Shown: positions 1 through 9,775, counted from the stretch's first letter. The stretch is 64,000 nt of DNA from Clostridia bacterium (GCA_017414965.1 JAFQJL010000025.1:62001-126000); one strand, 5' to 3'. Numbers and translations are program-made. Notes: generated by a model not told the origin, from the letters alone.

Positions 1-2
1 AC

Positions 3-1601
3 TTAATGGGTAGCGTCATACAGTCTCTGATACTCATCCAGCACCAACTGCAGACCCTTCTTGTTGAGCTCTGCGATGTAGGTGTCCCATTCGGTATCGA
101 TGTTGCGATAACCCATCGCAAACTCGCCCATCATCTGGCTCGCATATTCCGAGATATTATCGGAATACTGATCGATCACATCCAGCGCCTGTTCGTCGTA
201 CGGCAGCATCCAGATGAGATTTTTCGGCTCATGCTTGCCGAAGTAGGTTTCTTTGGTTTCTTCTTTCAGGTGCTGGCTGGCCAGTTCCAGCTCGGTCATA
301 CCCTCGGCATCGGTATCGTTGAAGATGCTCAAGGTCTCGTCATCCACGTAGTACGGAAGCACAAAGCCCGGCGTAAAGGTGAAGCGGTCCTTCGAACGAT
401 CGTAATCGGTGTAGTTCCACTTGCCCTCTTTATCCTTTTCGATCATATCGCCCGGCTGACCGTAGGTCACCAGATAGTAGCCCTCGGTGGAGTACAGGTA
501 ATCCACCCAACGGATCGCCGCGATCGGATTCTCGCACTTGTTGGTGATAACAAAGGTGTTCGGGTAATACGAACCGGAAACCGACATCACCGGCTTCACG
601 TTGTCGGAGCCGGCAAACGGCTCGACCATCACGTATTCCTCCGCCAGATCGGTGCCCACGGCGGTGAAGTCCGCCAGGAAGTAGAACACACCGACCAGAC
701 CGTTTTTCAGTTTGGTCTTCCATTTGCTGTCGCTATCGTAGTTCTCGCACAGGCCCAAGCTGTACAGACGGTTGTAGAACGACAGCGCCTCTTTGGTGGC
801 GTTGCAGCCGTAGCCGTAGGACACCTTGCCGTTGTCGTCTACGCACAGCGCGTCGTTGTTGTAGTTGAAGGAGATACCCCAGCTACCGAAGAAGGACGGA
901 TCGATGCCACGCGTGGCAAACGGGATCTCATCCTGTTGACCGTTGCCGTTCGGGTCACCGGTCTTGAACGCCTTAAGCATCTCGTAGAATTCCTCGGCGG
1001 TCTTCGGCACATCCAGACCAAGGTTATCCAACCACGTCTTGCGGATGTACATCTTCTGCGGGAAACGCTCGTGGTTGCTGGAGTCGGTCTGCACGGTCGG
1101 CAGCGAGTAGATGTTGCCGTCCGCCGCGGTCGCCGCGGTCTTGAACTCCGGCGAGGTCTCCAACAGCTTTTTGATGTTGGGAGCGTACTTGTCGATCAGG
1201 TCGTTTAACTGGATCACGTCGCCCGTTCCGCTGTATTTCAGCAGACGGTCAGAACCAAACAGGTTCAGCGGCAGGCTGATCACATCCGGCAGGTTCTTGG
1301 ACTGGAACATCAGCGTGAGGTTGCTGTCCAGCTCGGCATCGGTCGACAACGTCCACTCGATATCGATGTTGGTCATATCCTCGTAGTAGCTGGTGAAACC
1401 CATCTCATCAAAATCGCCGTGGTTCAAGGATTTGATGGTCATGATCTCCAACTTTTCCTGCTCCTTGACGATCGGGAAATCGGCCACGTAGGTGTTGCCT
1501 TCCAGTTCGCTGGTGTTGGTTTTGCCTCCGCTGCAGGAGCAGCAGCCCAACACGATGGCCACCGCCAACAACACGGCGCCGATCTTTTTCATAGTTTTCA
1601 T
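3..1601 (-). CDS. Extracellular solute-binding lipoprotein (sugar ABC transporter)
   Basis: 532 aa lipoprotein with a short basic N-terminus, hydrophobic stretch and cysteine cluster (VLGCCSC) as lipobox, so it should sit on the outer face of the membrane. The body has the family 1 (LplA/MalE-like) layout, including a GDPNGNGQQDEIPFA segment near residue 215 that resembles the calcium-binding-like loop common in Clostridia/Paenibacillus oligosaccharide binding proteins. It is the last gene of the eleven-gene leftward operon, 11 nt after the beta-helix gene, and probably delivers ligand to the permease pair at 3614-5438. GGAGAGAG before the ATG supports this start. The ligand cannot be deduced; an oligosaccharide is inferred from the neighbours. 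Confidence 0.88.
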   Translation of the reverse strand: MKTMKKIGAVLLAVAIVLGCCSCSGGKTNTSELEGNTYVADFPIVKEQEKLEIMTIKSLNHGDFDEMGFTSYYEDMTNIDIEWTLSTDAELDSNLTLMFQSKNLPDVISLPLNLFGSDRLLKYSGTGDVIQLNDLIDKYAPNIKKLLETSPEFKTAATAADGNIYSLPTVQTDSSNHERFPQKMYIRKTWLDNLGLDVPKTAEEFYEMLKAFKTGDPNGNGQQDEIPFATRGIDPSFFGSWGISFNYNNDALCVDDNGKVSYGYGCNATKEALSFYNRLYSLGLCENYDSDSKWKTKLKNGLVGVFYFLADFTAVGTDLAEEYVMVEPFAGSDNVKPVMSVSGSYYPNTFVITNKCENPIAAIRWVDYLYSTEGYYLVTYGQPGDMIEKDKEGKWNYTDYDRSKDRFTFTPGFVLPYYVDDETLSIFNDTDAEGMTELELASQHLKEETKETYFGKHEPKNLIWMLPYDEQALDVIDQYSDNISEYASQMMGEFAMGYRNIDTEWDTYIAELNKKGLQLVLDEYQRLYDATH

Positions 1602-1612
1602 AACACTCTCTC

Positions 1613-3595
1613 CTATTCTTTGATGATTTCAAGAGCCTGCTCGCAAGCAAAGCTGTTATTCCGAATTTGGATATTCTTGACCGTTGCGCCTTGGTAGCGG
1701 ATCGCGCCGGTCAAACCGACCTTATCGTCGTTAAAGCGGTTATCCTCGATCGTGACGGTATCGCTGTCGCTGATGTACAAGGCATTGTTCTTCTTGTAAA
1801 CGTTGCCGACCTCCTTCAAATTGAAGGAGTTATCACGGATCGTCACGTCCTTGCAGTTTCCGATACCCACCGCGCAGCCGTGATAATCGGTAAACTTGTT
1901 GCCGGAGATCTCGATCTTGCTGTGAGTGAGGTACTGCGATTGCTTCCACGCATTGTTGTCGGTGGAGATCTGCACCATACCGTGATTGCCGTTCTCTACC
2001 TCACGGGTCAAGTAGTTACAACCGGTGACCTCGTTATTTCTGAACACAAAATTGTTGAGTTCGTAGCCCTCATGACCATCGAACCAACCCTGCACCGCGT
2101 AGTTACTCAAATTGGTGAAGGTGCAATTTTCCACCACCGTATCGGTGGTACACAGCACCAGTCCGCGGCCGCGACCGTATTGGAAGGTGCAGTTTCGAAT
2201 CTCGGTGCCGATAAAGCTCTTATTTTTGTTGTACCAATAATAAGTACCCGTTGTGGCGCCGACGGTCATTCCCGAAATCGGTTTTTCCAAAATCACCTTC
2301 GCAGCTCGATCCACGCGCTGACCGTCCAGCGGCAGCAGATCCTTGATCTTGGAGGTGCCCATAATGCGACCGGTGCTCGGTTCGATCACTTCGATCGTAT
2401 CGCCGATCTGCAACGGGCTGGTGGTGGTGATGGCGTCGATCTCGGTCGACGATACCACCTTACTTACGTCACCGTACCACTGGTACAGGTTCATCGCGTC
2501 GTCCGCCAGATGCGAGAACAGGCAATCCTCCAAGATCACCTTGCCGCGCGAAGCCTGAACGTGTACGCCGTCCGCGGTGCCGCAGGCCCACAGACCCTTG
2601 CGGATATCCGGAATCATCTGAACGTTTTTGAGCGTCATCACGCCGTGGTTTTGCAAACCGACCACACCGCCGCCGGGGCTGTTGTAGATCGTGATATCCT
2701 TCAACGTGGATGTGCCGGAATGCATAAAGTTAAAGATGAAGGTACTGGTGTTTTTACGGTTATTGAGGGTCAGTTTGTCGCCCACCTCGATGTAGTTGTT
2801 GGTCAGGTTGGCCGTCTGCGGGTCCAAAACCAACTGAATCTCGGTATCGCTGATCTTCTTGTAACTGTTCACGAAATAGTAGTTGGTGCAGTTTTCTTTC
2901 AGCAGATACGGATTATTCTTGTTGCGAACCGTGCCGTTCGCTTCTTTGGTGGTCAGACGCTCCTGCAAACGCGGATCGTCAAACATCGTGTACGCACGAT
3001 CGGTCTCGAGGGTCAGCACCTGCAGCGTCTTATCAAACGCCGTAACCGTACCCTGCGCATTGGGCGGATCGATCGTATCGATCGTCATACCCTCCACCGT
3101 CACGTTATTGGAATACGAAAAATCGAAGCAGCCAATGAAGTTATCCAGCAAGATCATCGTGCAACCGTTGCCCTTGATGGTCAGTCCCTCGATCTCGTAA
3201 TCGCCGAAATCGAAGTGGCAATTCGCTTCGCTGTCGGTCGGACCGACGTAGTAGGTTCCCTGTTGGAACTCCAGCACCGTGCCCGGATTTTCGATCGCGG
3301 TGCGGATCGCCGAACGAACCAGCGGACCATAGTCAACCAAGCTGTTGACCTCGGCTCCACACGCTTCCAGCGTCAGCACACCGTCTTTGATCTTGTCACT
3401 GAAGTCTTGATTCTCGTAATCGACCTCGGCATCCTTGATGTCCGACAGCGTCACGACCGCTTCGTCATCCGACGGCTCCTGCTCGGGCGCGACGGCGGGT
3501 TTGCTCATTTGAATACCGAAATACGCCGTCGAAACGGAGGAAATCAGTATGAGTACCGCCAGTGCGGCAATCAATATTTTCTCTTTTAACACCAT
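1613..3595 (-). CDS. Membrane-anchored right-handed beta-helix protein, GH110-like
   Basis: 660 aa. An N-terminal signal anchor (about residues 7-27) is followed by an acidic linker and a long run of parallel beta-helix rungs with repeated asparagine and C-F-x-N patterns. The segment reading ADGVHVQASRGKVILEDC then LADDAMNLY, and a later GRGLVLCTTDTVVENCTF, resemble the active-site rungs of GH110 alpha-1,3-galactosidases, where a DD pair is conserved. I therefore suspect a surface glycosidase or polysaccharide lyase; the fold is clear, the activity is inference. It lies between the permease pair and the lipoprotein binding protein. AAAGGGG nine bases before the ATG supports the start. Confidence 0.7.
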   Translation of the reverse strand: MVLKEKILIAALAVLILISSVSTAYFGIQMSKPAVAPEQEPSDDEAVVTLSDIKDAEVDYENQDFSDKIKDGVLTLEACGAEVNSLVDYGPLVRSAIRTAIENPGTVLEFQQGTYYVGPTDSEANCHFDFGDYEIEGLTIKGNGCTMILLDNFIGCFDFSYSNNVTVEGMTIDTIDPPNAQGTVTAFDKTLQVLTLETDRAYTMFDDPRLQERLTTKEANGTVRNKNNPYLLKENCTNYYFVNSYKKISDTEIQLVLDPQTANLTNNYIEVGDKLTLNNRKNTSTFIFNFMHSGTSTLKDITIYNSPGGGVVGLQNHGVMTLKNVQMIPDIRKGLWACGTADGVHVQASRGKVILEDCLFSHLADDAMNLYQWYGDVSKVVSSTEIDAITTTSPLQIGDTIEVIEPSTGRIMGTSKIKDLLPLDGQRVDRAAKVILEKPISGMTVGATTGTYYWYNKNKSFIGTEIRNCTFQYGRGRGLVLCTTDTVVENCTFTNLSNYAVQGWFDGHEGYELNNFVFRNNEVTGCNYLTREVENGNHGMVQISTDNNAWKQSQYLTHSKIEISGNKFTDYHGCAVGIGNCKDVTIRDNSFNLKEVGNVYKKNNALYISDSDTVTIEDNRFNDDKVGLTGAIRYQGATVKNIQIRNNSFACEQALEIIKE

Positions 3596-3613
3596 ATTTT
3601 CACGCCCCTTTCA

Positions 3614-4549
3614 TCATTCCACCAGACCGGTACGCTCAATGCCCTGCATAAACTTGTTGTTTAAGAACAGGAACATGATCAGCAGCGGAATCACGCAGAT
3701 CAGCGTGGCCGCCATAATCACACCGGTGTGATATTTCATAGCCATTTCCAACGACTCTTGCGTGGTGTTCACGTCCAGCTTCTCAAAGAAATCATACATG
3801 GACGGGAGCATCTGAGGCAAGAGGTAGTTTTTGGTATTGTTGATGTACATACCCGGTTCGAAATAATCGTTCCAGTGCCACGCACAGGAAAGCACGAACG
3901 ACACCAGCATGGTCGATCCGGTCGACGGCAGGATAATGCGGAAATACGTGGCGAACTCGTTGCATCCATCCAGCGCCGCGGCTTCTTCCAACGACGGCGG
4001 CAGGCTCAAATAATACTGCCGGAACAGGAAGATGAAGATGCCGCCGTTTAATCCCATACCAAAGAACGTCGGGACAACCATCGGCAGGTAAGTGCCCACC
4101 CAATCCAGATTGGAGTACAGCATATACAGCGGCACGCTCAACGTCTGAATCGGCACCACGATGCTGAAGATCACCAACCCAAACAGCAATCCGCGACCGG
4201 GGAAGCGGAAGCGGGTGAAGCCGTACGCCACGAACGAACAGGAGAACAGATGTCCAAGCGTCGACAGCAGCGTTACTAATAAGGAATTAAAGAAGGTCGT
4301 ATCCAGATTGATGGCTTCCGCCGCCAGCGTCCAGTTTTCCAGCGTGCCCTCACGCGGGATCCACTTGATGGACATATTCATAACATCGGTGTAGGTTTTG
4401 AAGGAGTTGACCAACATATAGATGAACGGTTGCAGAAACACAAATGCCAAACCGATCAGCATCGTATACAGGATCAATTTCCCCATTAGGTTTTTGACCA
4501 CTTTCGGGGTTATCCGACGGGTCAGCAGATCACATTGAAATTGTTTCAT
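3614..4549 (-). CDS. Carbohydrate ABC transporter permease, MalG type
   Basis: 311 aa inner-membrane permease with six predicted helices and the MalG/UgpE EAA loop (EEAAALDGCNEF followed by RIILP) near residue 195, the contact site for the ABC ATPase. It pairs with the MalF-type permease 13 nt upstream; together they would form the channel for one of the two binding proteins in the operon. The first in-frame GTG lies inside the Shine-Dalgarno sequence, so I chose the ATG at 4549, seven bases after GGAGG. No ATPase gene is nearby; as in many Firmicutes sugar importers a shared MsmX-like ATPase elsewhere is expected (family knowledge). Confidence 0.93.
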   Translation of the reverse strand: MKQFQCDLLTRRITPKVVKNLMGKLILYTMLIGLAFVFLQPFIYMLVNSFKTYTDVMNMSIKWIPREGTLENWTLAAEAINLDTTFFNSLLVTLLSTLGHLFSCSFVAYGFTRFRFPGRGLLFGLVIFSIVVPIQTLSVPLYMLYSNLDWVGTYLPMVVPTFFGMGLNGGIFIFLFRQYYLSLPPSLEEAAALDGCNEFATYFRIILPSTGSTMLVSFVLSCAWHWNDYFEPGMYINNTKNYLLPQMLPSMYDFFEKLDVNTTQESLEMAMKYHTGVIMAATLICVIPLLIMFLFLNNKFMQGIERTGLVE

Positions 4550-4562
4550 ATCCACCCCTCCG

Positions 4563-5438
4563 TCAGCGATTGGATGCGCGGTCGATCGGCTTGCGCATAA
4601 ACAGGAACGTCAGCGACACGAACAAGATGATAAACAAGAAATAGATCCAGCCCATCGCCGATGACAGTTCCAACTGGTTCTTTTCGAACGCGATCTCCAG
4701 AATGTACTCCAGCACCACGTTCGAGGAATTGGTGAAGCCGGCCACCAGCGTGTACACGATAGTCAAGAGGATCATCGGGGACATCAGCGGCAGCGTGATC
4801 AGCCAGAACTGCTCCCACTCGCCGGCGGCGTCTACGCGAGCCGCTTCGTAAATGCTCGACGAAATGCCCTGCAGACCAGTCAAAAACAGCAAAATCTGCA
4901 CACCGGAATTCCAAAGCACCACCGTGATGCGGTTGAGCAGTTCCTGAACCATCTCCAGAAACTCTGCCGGCACCGCCCGCACGACCTCTTCCGAGAACAG
5001 CAGGTCGCGCACCACGTTGATGGATTGCTCTTGCAGATTCTCACCGAGGATCTGGTCTAAGATGAAGCCGGTACCCAAGATCACCGGCAGGAAAAACACC
5101 ACGCGGAAGAAGCTTCTGAAACGGATCTTCCGGTTGATGATGATCGCAATAAAGAACGAGAAAAACAGGATCAGCACCATATTGATCAGCGTATCCCCTA
5201 CCGATTGCAGGAAGTTGGGTAAGAACTCCGTATCCACCAAAAACGCGTCCATATAGTTTTGCAAGCCAACCATTTTGAACGAGAAGGTGGTGGGATCCTG
5301 AATCTCGGAAAAGCTGAACATCAGCGAATACACGACCGGAAACAGGCAGAATATACCAAACCCGATCAGCCACGGCGCAATAAAGGCGTAGCCAACCAGC
5401 GCTTTTCTTTTTTGCAAACCGCCTTGTTGCTTCTTCAT
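4563..5438 (-). CDS. Sugar ABC transporter permease, MalF type
   Basis: 291 aa multi-helix permease with the EAA loop (YEAARVDAAGEWEQF then ITLPLMSP) near residue 195. It is the partner of the MalG-type gene immediately downstream. An upstream in-frame codon exists at 5480, but it would overlap the DUF5696 gene and lacks a ribosome binding site; the ATG at 5438 follows AGGAAGGGG at good spacing and begins MKKQQ, as expected for a cytosolic N-terminus before the first helix. The long periplasm-side insertion of E. coli MalF is absent, as usual for Gram-positive members. Confidence 0.92.
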   Translation of the reverse strand: MKKQQGGLQKRKALVGYAFIAPWLIGFGIFCLFPVVYSLMFSFSEIQDPTTFSFKMVGLQNYMDAFLVDTEFLPNFLQSVGDTLINMVLILFFSFFIAIIINRKIRFRSFFRVVFFLPVILGTGFILDQILGENLQEQSINVVRDLLFSEEVVRAVPAEFLEMVQELLNRITVVLWNSGVQILLFLTGLQGISSSIYEAARVDAAGEWEQFWLITLPLMSPMILLTIVYTLVAGFTNSSNVVLEYILEIAFEKNQLELSSAMGWIYFLFIILFVSLTFLFMRKPIDRASNR

Positions 5439-5469
5439 ACCGGTTTCCCCTTCCTGAGTCACTGAGCGT

Positions 5470-7650
5470 TTATGCGGCAATCACCGCGTAATCCATCGCT
5501 TTGACGACCGTTCCGTCGACGGTCACGTCGGTTTCGTTGTAATTGATGAGAATGGTCGTTCCGTTTTCATACTGCACACGGGCCACGCCGTCTGCCTTCT
5601 GGTGACGAACCATCGCACTGTCGAACACCGTGCTCAGGCGCTCGGTAAACTCCGCGCCCATCGCCGTGATCTCCTCTTTCCACAGATCGTACTCCGAGGA
5701 AAACAACAGGTTAAAATCGGTGTCCTTCAAATGATCGCTGTTCTGATATGTGAGCATAAAGGTCGGCATATAGCCGTACTCCACCCACTCCAGCTTGGTT
5801 TTTTGCAGATCCTCCGACAAATTGCCCGGCAACGCATCGCTGTACGCCACGTAACCGTGCAGCACCATCTGCACAAACGGCACGTCCTCGTCGAGCAGCA
5901 TATAATGCGAGCTGTCGGAAGTCAAATTGAACACGTAATCGGTTTGAGCCGCCAGATACGGCGCAAAACCGTCGGTGGCGGTCGACACACCGGCCTCCCG
6001 CGCCGTTTTCAGCAAGTCAGCCGACTGCTGCTTAAAGCCATACCGCGTGATGCGGCGATTCTTTTCGTAATCCTCATACAGCAAACTGCCGAGGCCTTCG
6101 GTCGCCAGACCGGCGCCGACCTTCTCACAGGTAGCCAGATCCTTTTGCAGACGATCCTCCTGCGTGCCGAGGTTTAAGAGGTATTTCTCCTCCTCTTCGT
6201 CGGTCAGCGGGACGCTGTCGATCTGGTATACCACGTCAGTATACGTCGAGAAGCCCTTTTGTCCCTCGGTCGCATTGACGTAGTTTTGCAGCAGATAGAA
6301 CGCGGTATCCGGCGCCGACGCCGCCAAGGCGCTCAGCTTGGATTTGCCGCCGGCCGACCCCGCCACGCTGCTTGCCGGCGGATAGGCGTAATAGCCGTTC
6401 TTTTGCCAACCGTACAAAATACTCTTGGCGACGGTCGCACCGCCTGCCGTGAGTTCTTTAAGCATTTGCGCCGTCTGTTCGAAGGTCGCGGTCGTCACCA
6501 TCTCGTCGTACAGCATCGTCTCGCGCTGCACACCAAAGAGGAAATCCACCGCCATCGGATAGGTGTCGCCGGCCTCAACCGAGCGCGACAGCATTCCGTT
6601 TTCCACCAGATACGAACGGTATTCGGCGGCCATTTCGCTGTATCCGCAGTTCTTGCCGTTTAAGAAGGTATAGTCGATGCGGATATCGCTGACGTAATTC
6701 TCTTTTTCGTAGGCATAGACCTCGCTGCCGCTGGCCGCGGTCATCGCGTACTGCTTACGCACGCGGACGGCCGGATGTGCGCGGTTGACCTTGTACACGC
6801 CGCCGTCCGTTTGCAAAATGATCGAGCAAGATTCCTCACCCGACACGATGTTCGCAAACAGCGCCTTTTCGGGATGCTTGATACCAAACACCGGCACCGC
6901 CACTTTGCACTGACCCACCGCAGCCGCGTCCGCCGAAGCATCCAGATCCATCAGCATATCGTCGTACACGTCCATCGACAGCATGGTTTCGCCGGTTTCC
7001 GGCTTGCCGAAACGATACAACGCGCCGCAGCCGTCCGGCAAGAAAATGTAACCGTCCACCGTGCCGAGCGTAGCGCCCAGCATCGGCAGCACGTCTAAAC
7101 CCGTAATCTTATACTTACCGCTTTCGTCGATCGAGTTTTTCGGGATGGCCGCCGAAAATCCCTTTTCGGTCAACGTCAACTCCAGCGCAAGCGAAATATC
7201 GTAATCGGTAAAATCAAAATCAAACCGAATGCCATCCGGCAAGCGACGGAGGGTGGTTTCGCAACCGTTAAACCCGTTGTGCACCGCGCCGCTCTTTTTG
7301 CCGAAATCGGTATACTTGACGTTGATATATTGCTTGAGCGCCTTTTGCGTCATTTTGTTTTCAATGGCCTGACCGTATTCCTTTTCGGTCACACCGGTCG
7401 ACCACAGCAGCGCACCGGTCGATTTCAAGCGGAAATTGACACGATCCTCAGCCGGATCGTATTCCATGGTATACGCGCCGTTATCCGCCACAACCGTCGC
7501 TTTGTCCGGCTCAAACACCGGCGCGTTGGCGTGGACGTCATCGGCAGCAGCAAACAAATCCACTTGGATGGTCTGCCCGTTACAGCCGGCCAAACCAAAC
7601 AACATCGACAGGCAACACAACATTGCCGCCCGCTTACGCACAGTCAACAC
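5470..7650 (-). CDS. DUF5696-family surface lipoprotein, possible glycosidase
   Basis: About 726 aa. A classical lipobox (FGLAGC) anchors it outside the membrane. The N-terminal third looks like a beta-rich sugar-enzyme domain; the middle contains an ILYGWQKNGYYAYPP segment and later ATDGFAPYLAAQTDYVF, which look like strands of a TIM barrel; the C-terminus ends in a beta domain with a YENGTTILINYNETD motif typical of barrel glycosidases such as GH101/GH129-like proteins. I recognise the overall pattern as DUF5696; enzymatic activity is inferred only. Start choice: several GTG/TTG codons follow GGAGG; GTG at 7650 has six-base spacing. The gene sits between the YIP1 gene and a permease. Confidence 0.75.
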   Translation of the reverse strand: MLTVRKRAAMLCCLSMLFGLAGCNGQTIQVDLFAAADDVHANAPVFEPDKATVVADNGAYTMEYDPAEDRVNFRLKSTGALLWSTGVTEKEYGQAIENKMTQKALKQYINVKYTDFGKKSGAVHNGFNGCETTLRRLPDGIRFDFDFTDYDISLALELTLTEKGFSAAIPKNSIDESGKYKITGLDVLPMLGATLGTVDGYIFLPDGCGALYRFGKPETGETMLSMDVYDDMLMDLDASADAAAVGQCKVAVPVFGIKHPEKALFANIVSGEESCSIILQTDGGVYKVNRAHPAVRVRKQYAMTAASGSEVYAYEKENYVSDIRIDYTFLNGKNCGYSEMAAEYRSYLVENGMLSRSVEAGDTYPMAVDFLFGVQRETMLYDEMVTTATFEQTAQMLKELTAGGATVAKSILYGWQKNGYYAYPPASSVAGSAGGKSKLSALAASAPDTAFYLLQNYVNATEGQKGFSTYTDVVYQIDSVPLTDEEEEKYLLNLGTQEDRLQKDLATCEKVGAGLATEGLGSLLYEDYEKNRRITRYGFKQQSADLLKTAREAGVSTATDGFAPYLAAQTDYVFNLTSDSSHYMLLDEDVPFVQMVLHGYVAYSDALPGNLSEDLQKTKLEWVEYGYMPTFMLTYQNSDHLKDTDFNLLFSSEYDLWKEEITAMGAEFTERLSTVFDSAMVRHQKADGVARVQYENGTTILINYNETDVTVDGTVVKAMDYAVIAA

Positions 7651-7662
7651 AGGCACCCTCCT

Positions 7663-8289
7663 TTACATGAACAATTGCTGGTTCTTTAACTCCAAATACA
7701 CCTCTTTGAAGAACAAAAAGGCTTGATAAGTAAACACAAACAACAGCATAACGACCGCCCAGATCAGCAGCACCGCCACCAATCCGACAAACGCCACGCC
7801 GATCGCTTTCACGAATTCGTAGTCGTTTAAGCGCATAAACGACAAAAACTGCAGAATGATCACCCACACCAGCACCAGCGCCTGCAGGGTGTTAAACAGT
7901 CCCGCCGCCTCGCCGGACAGCAGATACGACAACCCGATCAAAAACGGCGTCGTCACGATATACGGCACCAGACCGTAGGTCGCACCGGTGAGAGATTCGG
8001 TAAACTTGGCCTCGCCGCCCATCAGCGTGGTGGTGGAATACGAGCCGACCACCCACGAAAACAACGGCACAAAGATGAGCGCCAACAAAAGCAGCAGATT
8101 GGATTCATCCGGCAGATTCGGATTCAGCGCAAAGGCGGTGAGATACACGCTGGCCACCTGACACAGCGCCGCCAGCACCCAGATGACCACCATCGTCAGC
8201 CACGGCGTCCGATCGCGATCCTGCTTGACCAGATCAAAGCAATCCAGCGGATGAAAGATCGCCTGTGCACACATTTTAATACTCTTCAT
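7663..8289 (-). CDS. YIP1-family integral membrane protein
   Basis: 208 aa with five predicted transmembrane helices and the YIP1 beginning (IFHPLDCFDLVKQDR). Bacterial YIP1 proteins are of unknown role. Its fixed position between the NHL/TPR protein and the DUF5696 lipoprotein, six bases from each, argues that it belongs to the same surface machine, perhaps organising the membrane complex (inference). The ribosome binding site is a moderate GGAG eleven bases ahead of the ATG. Confidence 0.82.
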   Translation of the reverse strand: MKSIKMCAQAIFHPLDCFDLVKQDRDRTPWLTMVVIWVLAALCQVASVYLTAFALNPNLPDESNLLLLLALIFVPLFSWVVGSYSTTTLMGGEAKFTESLTGATYGLVPYIVTTPFLIGLSYLLSGEAAGLFNTLQALVLVWVIILQFLSFMRLNDYEFVKAIGVAFVGLVAVLLIWAVVMLLFVFTYQAFLFFKEVYLELKNQQLFM

Positions 8290-8295
8290 AATACG

Positions 8296-9744
8296 TCAAT
8301 CTCCGTCTCTGGTAATGTGGAGCAACTGCCGATTCCACTTATCCACGAGTTTCTTCAAGCGACCGAAGCCCCAACCGCCGACAAACACCAACGCGATCAG
8401 TCCGATCACCACCCACGCAAAATGCCGCGTAAACAGCGCGTGCAGCATCTCGCCATAGGCCTCTCCGTATTCCTCCTGATTACCGGCGACCTCAAAGTGA
8501 TCCATCGCCGCCTCGTAGTTCTTACGCTTAAACTCGATCGCACCCAGCATATTGTGCGCTAGAGGATAACCGGCGTTCAAGCGGACGATCTCGTTCCACG
8601 CGGCGTACGCTTCGTCGTACTCGCCGTCCTCAAACAGCCGCAGTGCTTCCAGCACCTCCGTCATAAAGCGCGTGGAGGAAAACACCTGCACGGCGCCACG
8701 GTCGGAGTCGAGCACGAACACCTGTCCCTCGCGGTTGACGTCCACCGCGACCGGCATGGAGAAGTAGCCTTCGGTGGCGCCTTCGCCGCCAAATACCGCT
8801 ACCGAATTCCCCTTGCGGTCGTACTGATAGATCTTGCGGGAGTTGGTCTCGCACACAAACACGATGCCGTTTTTATCCACGGCGATATCGGTGTAGGTCG
8901 GCGCCACCAGCACGTTACTCTGGTTGAATACGTACTCCCCGTAGAACTGGTCCTCGTAGATGTTCTCGCCAACGGAGGTGATCTTTTTGATCTGACCGGT
9001 GGTCTTGTTGGCGACCGCGTACACCAGACCGTCGCTGCCCAGCGCGAAATTGTTGTAAGCGGAGGGCTGCTTTTTGGTCAGCTTCTGCTTCTGAATATCC
9101 GAAGCAAACATATTGACCAGCATATTGGACAGCGAGAACGGCAGATCTTCGGCACCGAAGTAGCCCAAAAACTCGTTATCCTGCGTGATGCTCATAAATT
9201 CCTTACCGACGATCACATAGATCAGACCGTTATCGCACACCATTAACTTGGAGGGCTCAAACGAAATGTCGTCGCTGATCAGATCGGAGGTCGGTCGAAC
9301 GATTTCCCCCACAAACTTGCCGTCGTTGGTCATCTTGACCAGACGCTTGTTGTTGGTATCCGCCACATACACAAAGCCGTCTTCGTCCACAAACACGCCT
9401 TTCGGCCCGTTAAACGGACGCTGGGTTTCGTTTTTATAAATGCGGACCAACTCACCGTGGCTGTTCATCCGAATGATCCGGTTGTTGCCGGTATCGGCGA
9501 TAAACAGCTCGCCCTGCTCGCTGACGAACAGATCCTGCGGGGTGCTGAGCTTGACACCGTCAAAAAATCCGTCGATCACATAATCGAAATTGTAGGTCTT
9601 GGGAATAATCTGAGAATCGTAATTCTCCTCCACCATATACGAATGCTCCGCGCCGGAGTTGATGGCGCTGACCGACAGGGGAAAACATCCGATCAGCATG
9701 CCCAGCACCAGACAAAGCAACGCTATTTTTTTGATTTGCTTCAC
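8296..9744 (-). CDS. Exported NHL-repeat beta-propeller protein with TPR and C-terminal membrane helix
   Basis: About 482 aa. Signal peptide (hydrophobic, ending near VSA), then repeated NHL blades with the signature LFIADTGNNRIIRM, VYVADTNNKRLVKM and VFVCETNSRKIYQY, making a six-bladed propeller outside the cell. Residues around 375-440 form two TPR-like helical repeats (FEDGEYDEAYAAW, FKRKNYEAAMDHF). A single helix and short basic tail finish the protein, so it is probably anchored at the C-terminus. NHL propellers bind proteins or glycans. I prefer the GTG at 9744 because GGAG lies eight bases upstream; the GTG at 9753 abuts it. Confidence 0.82.
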   Translation of the reverse strand: MKQIKKIALLCLVLGMLIGCFPLSVSAINSGAEHSYMVEENYDSQIIPKTYNFDYVIDGFFDGVKLSTPQDLFVSEQGELFIADTGNNRIIRMNSHGELVRIYKNETQRPFNGPKGVFVDEDGFVYVADTNNKRLVKMTNDGKFVGEIVRPTSDLISDDISFEPSKLMVCDNGLIYVIVGKEFMSITQDNEFLGYFGAEDLPFSLSNMLVNMFASDIQKQKLTKKQPSAYNNFALGSDGLVYAVANKTTGQIKKITSVGENIYEDQFYGEYVFNQSNVLVAPTYTDIAVDKNGIVFVCETNSRKIYQYDRKGNSVAVFGGEGATEGYFSMPVAVDVNREGQVFVLDSDRGAVQVFSSTRFMTEVLEALRLFEDGEYDEAYAAWNEIVRLNAGYPLAHNMLGAIEFKRKNYEAAMDHFEVAGNQEEYGEAYGEMLHALFTRHFAWVVIGLIALVFVGGWGFGRLKKLVDKWNRQLLHITRDGD

Positions 9745-9775
9745 GCGACTCACTCCTTCGCAAAGCGGTTTTGCA

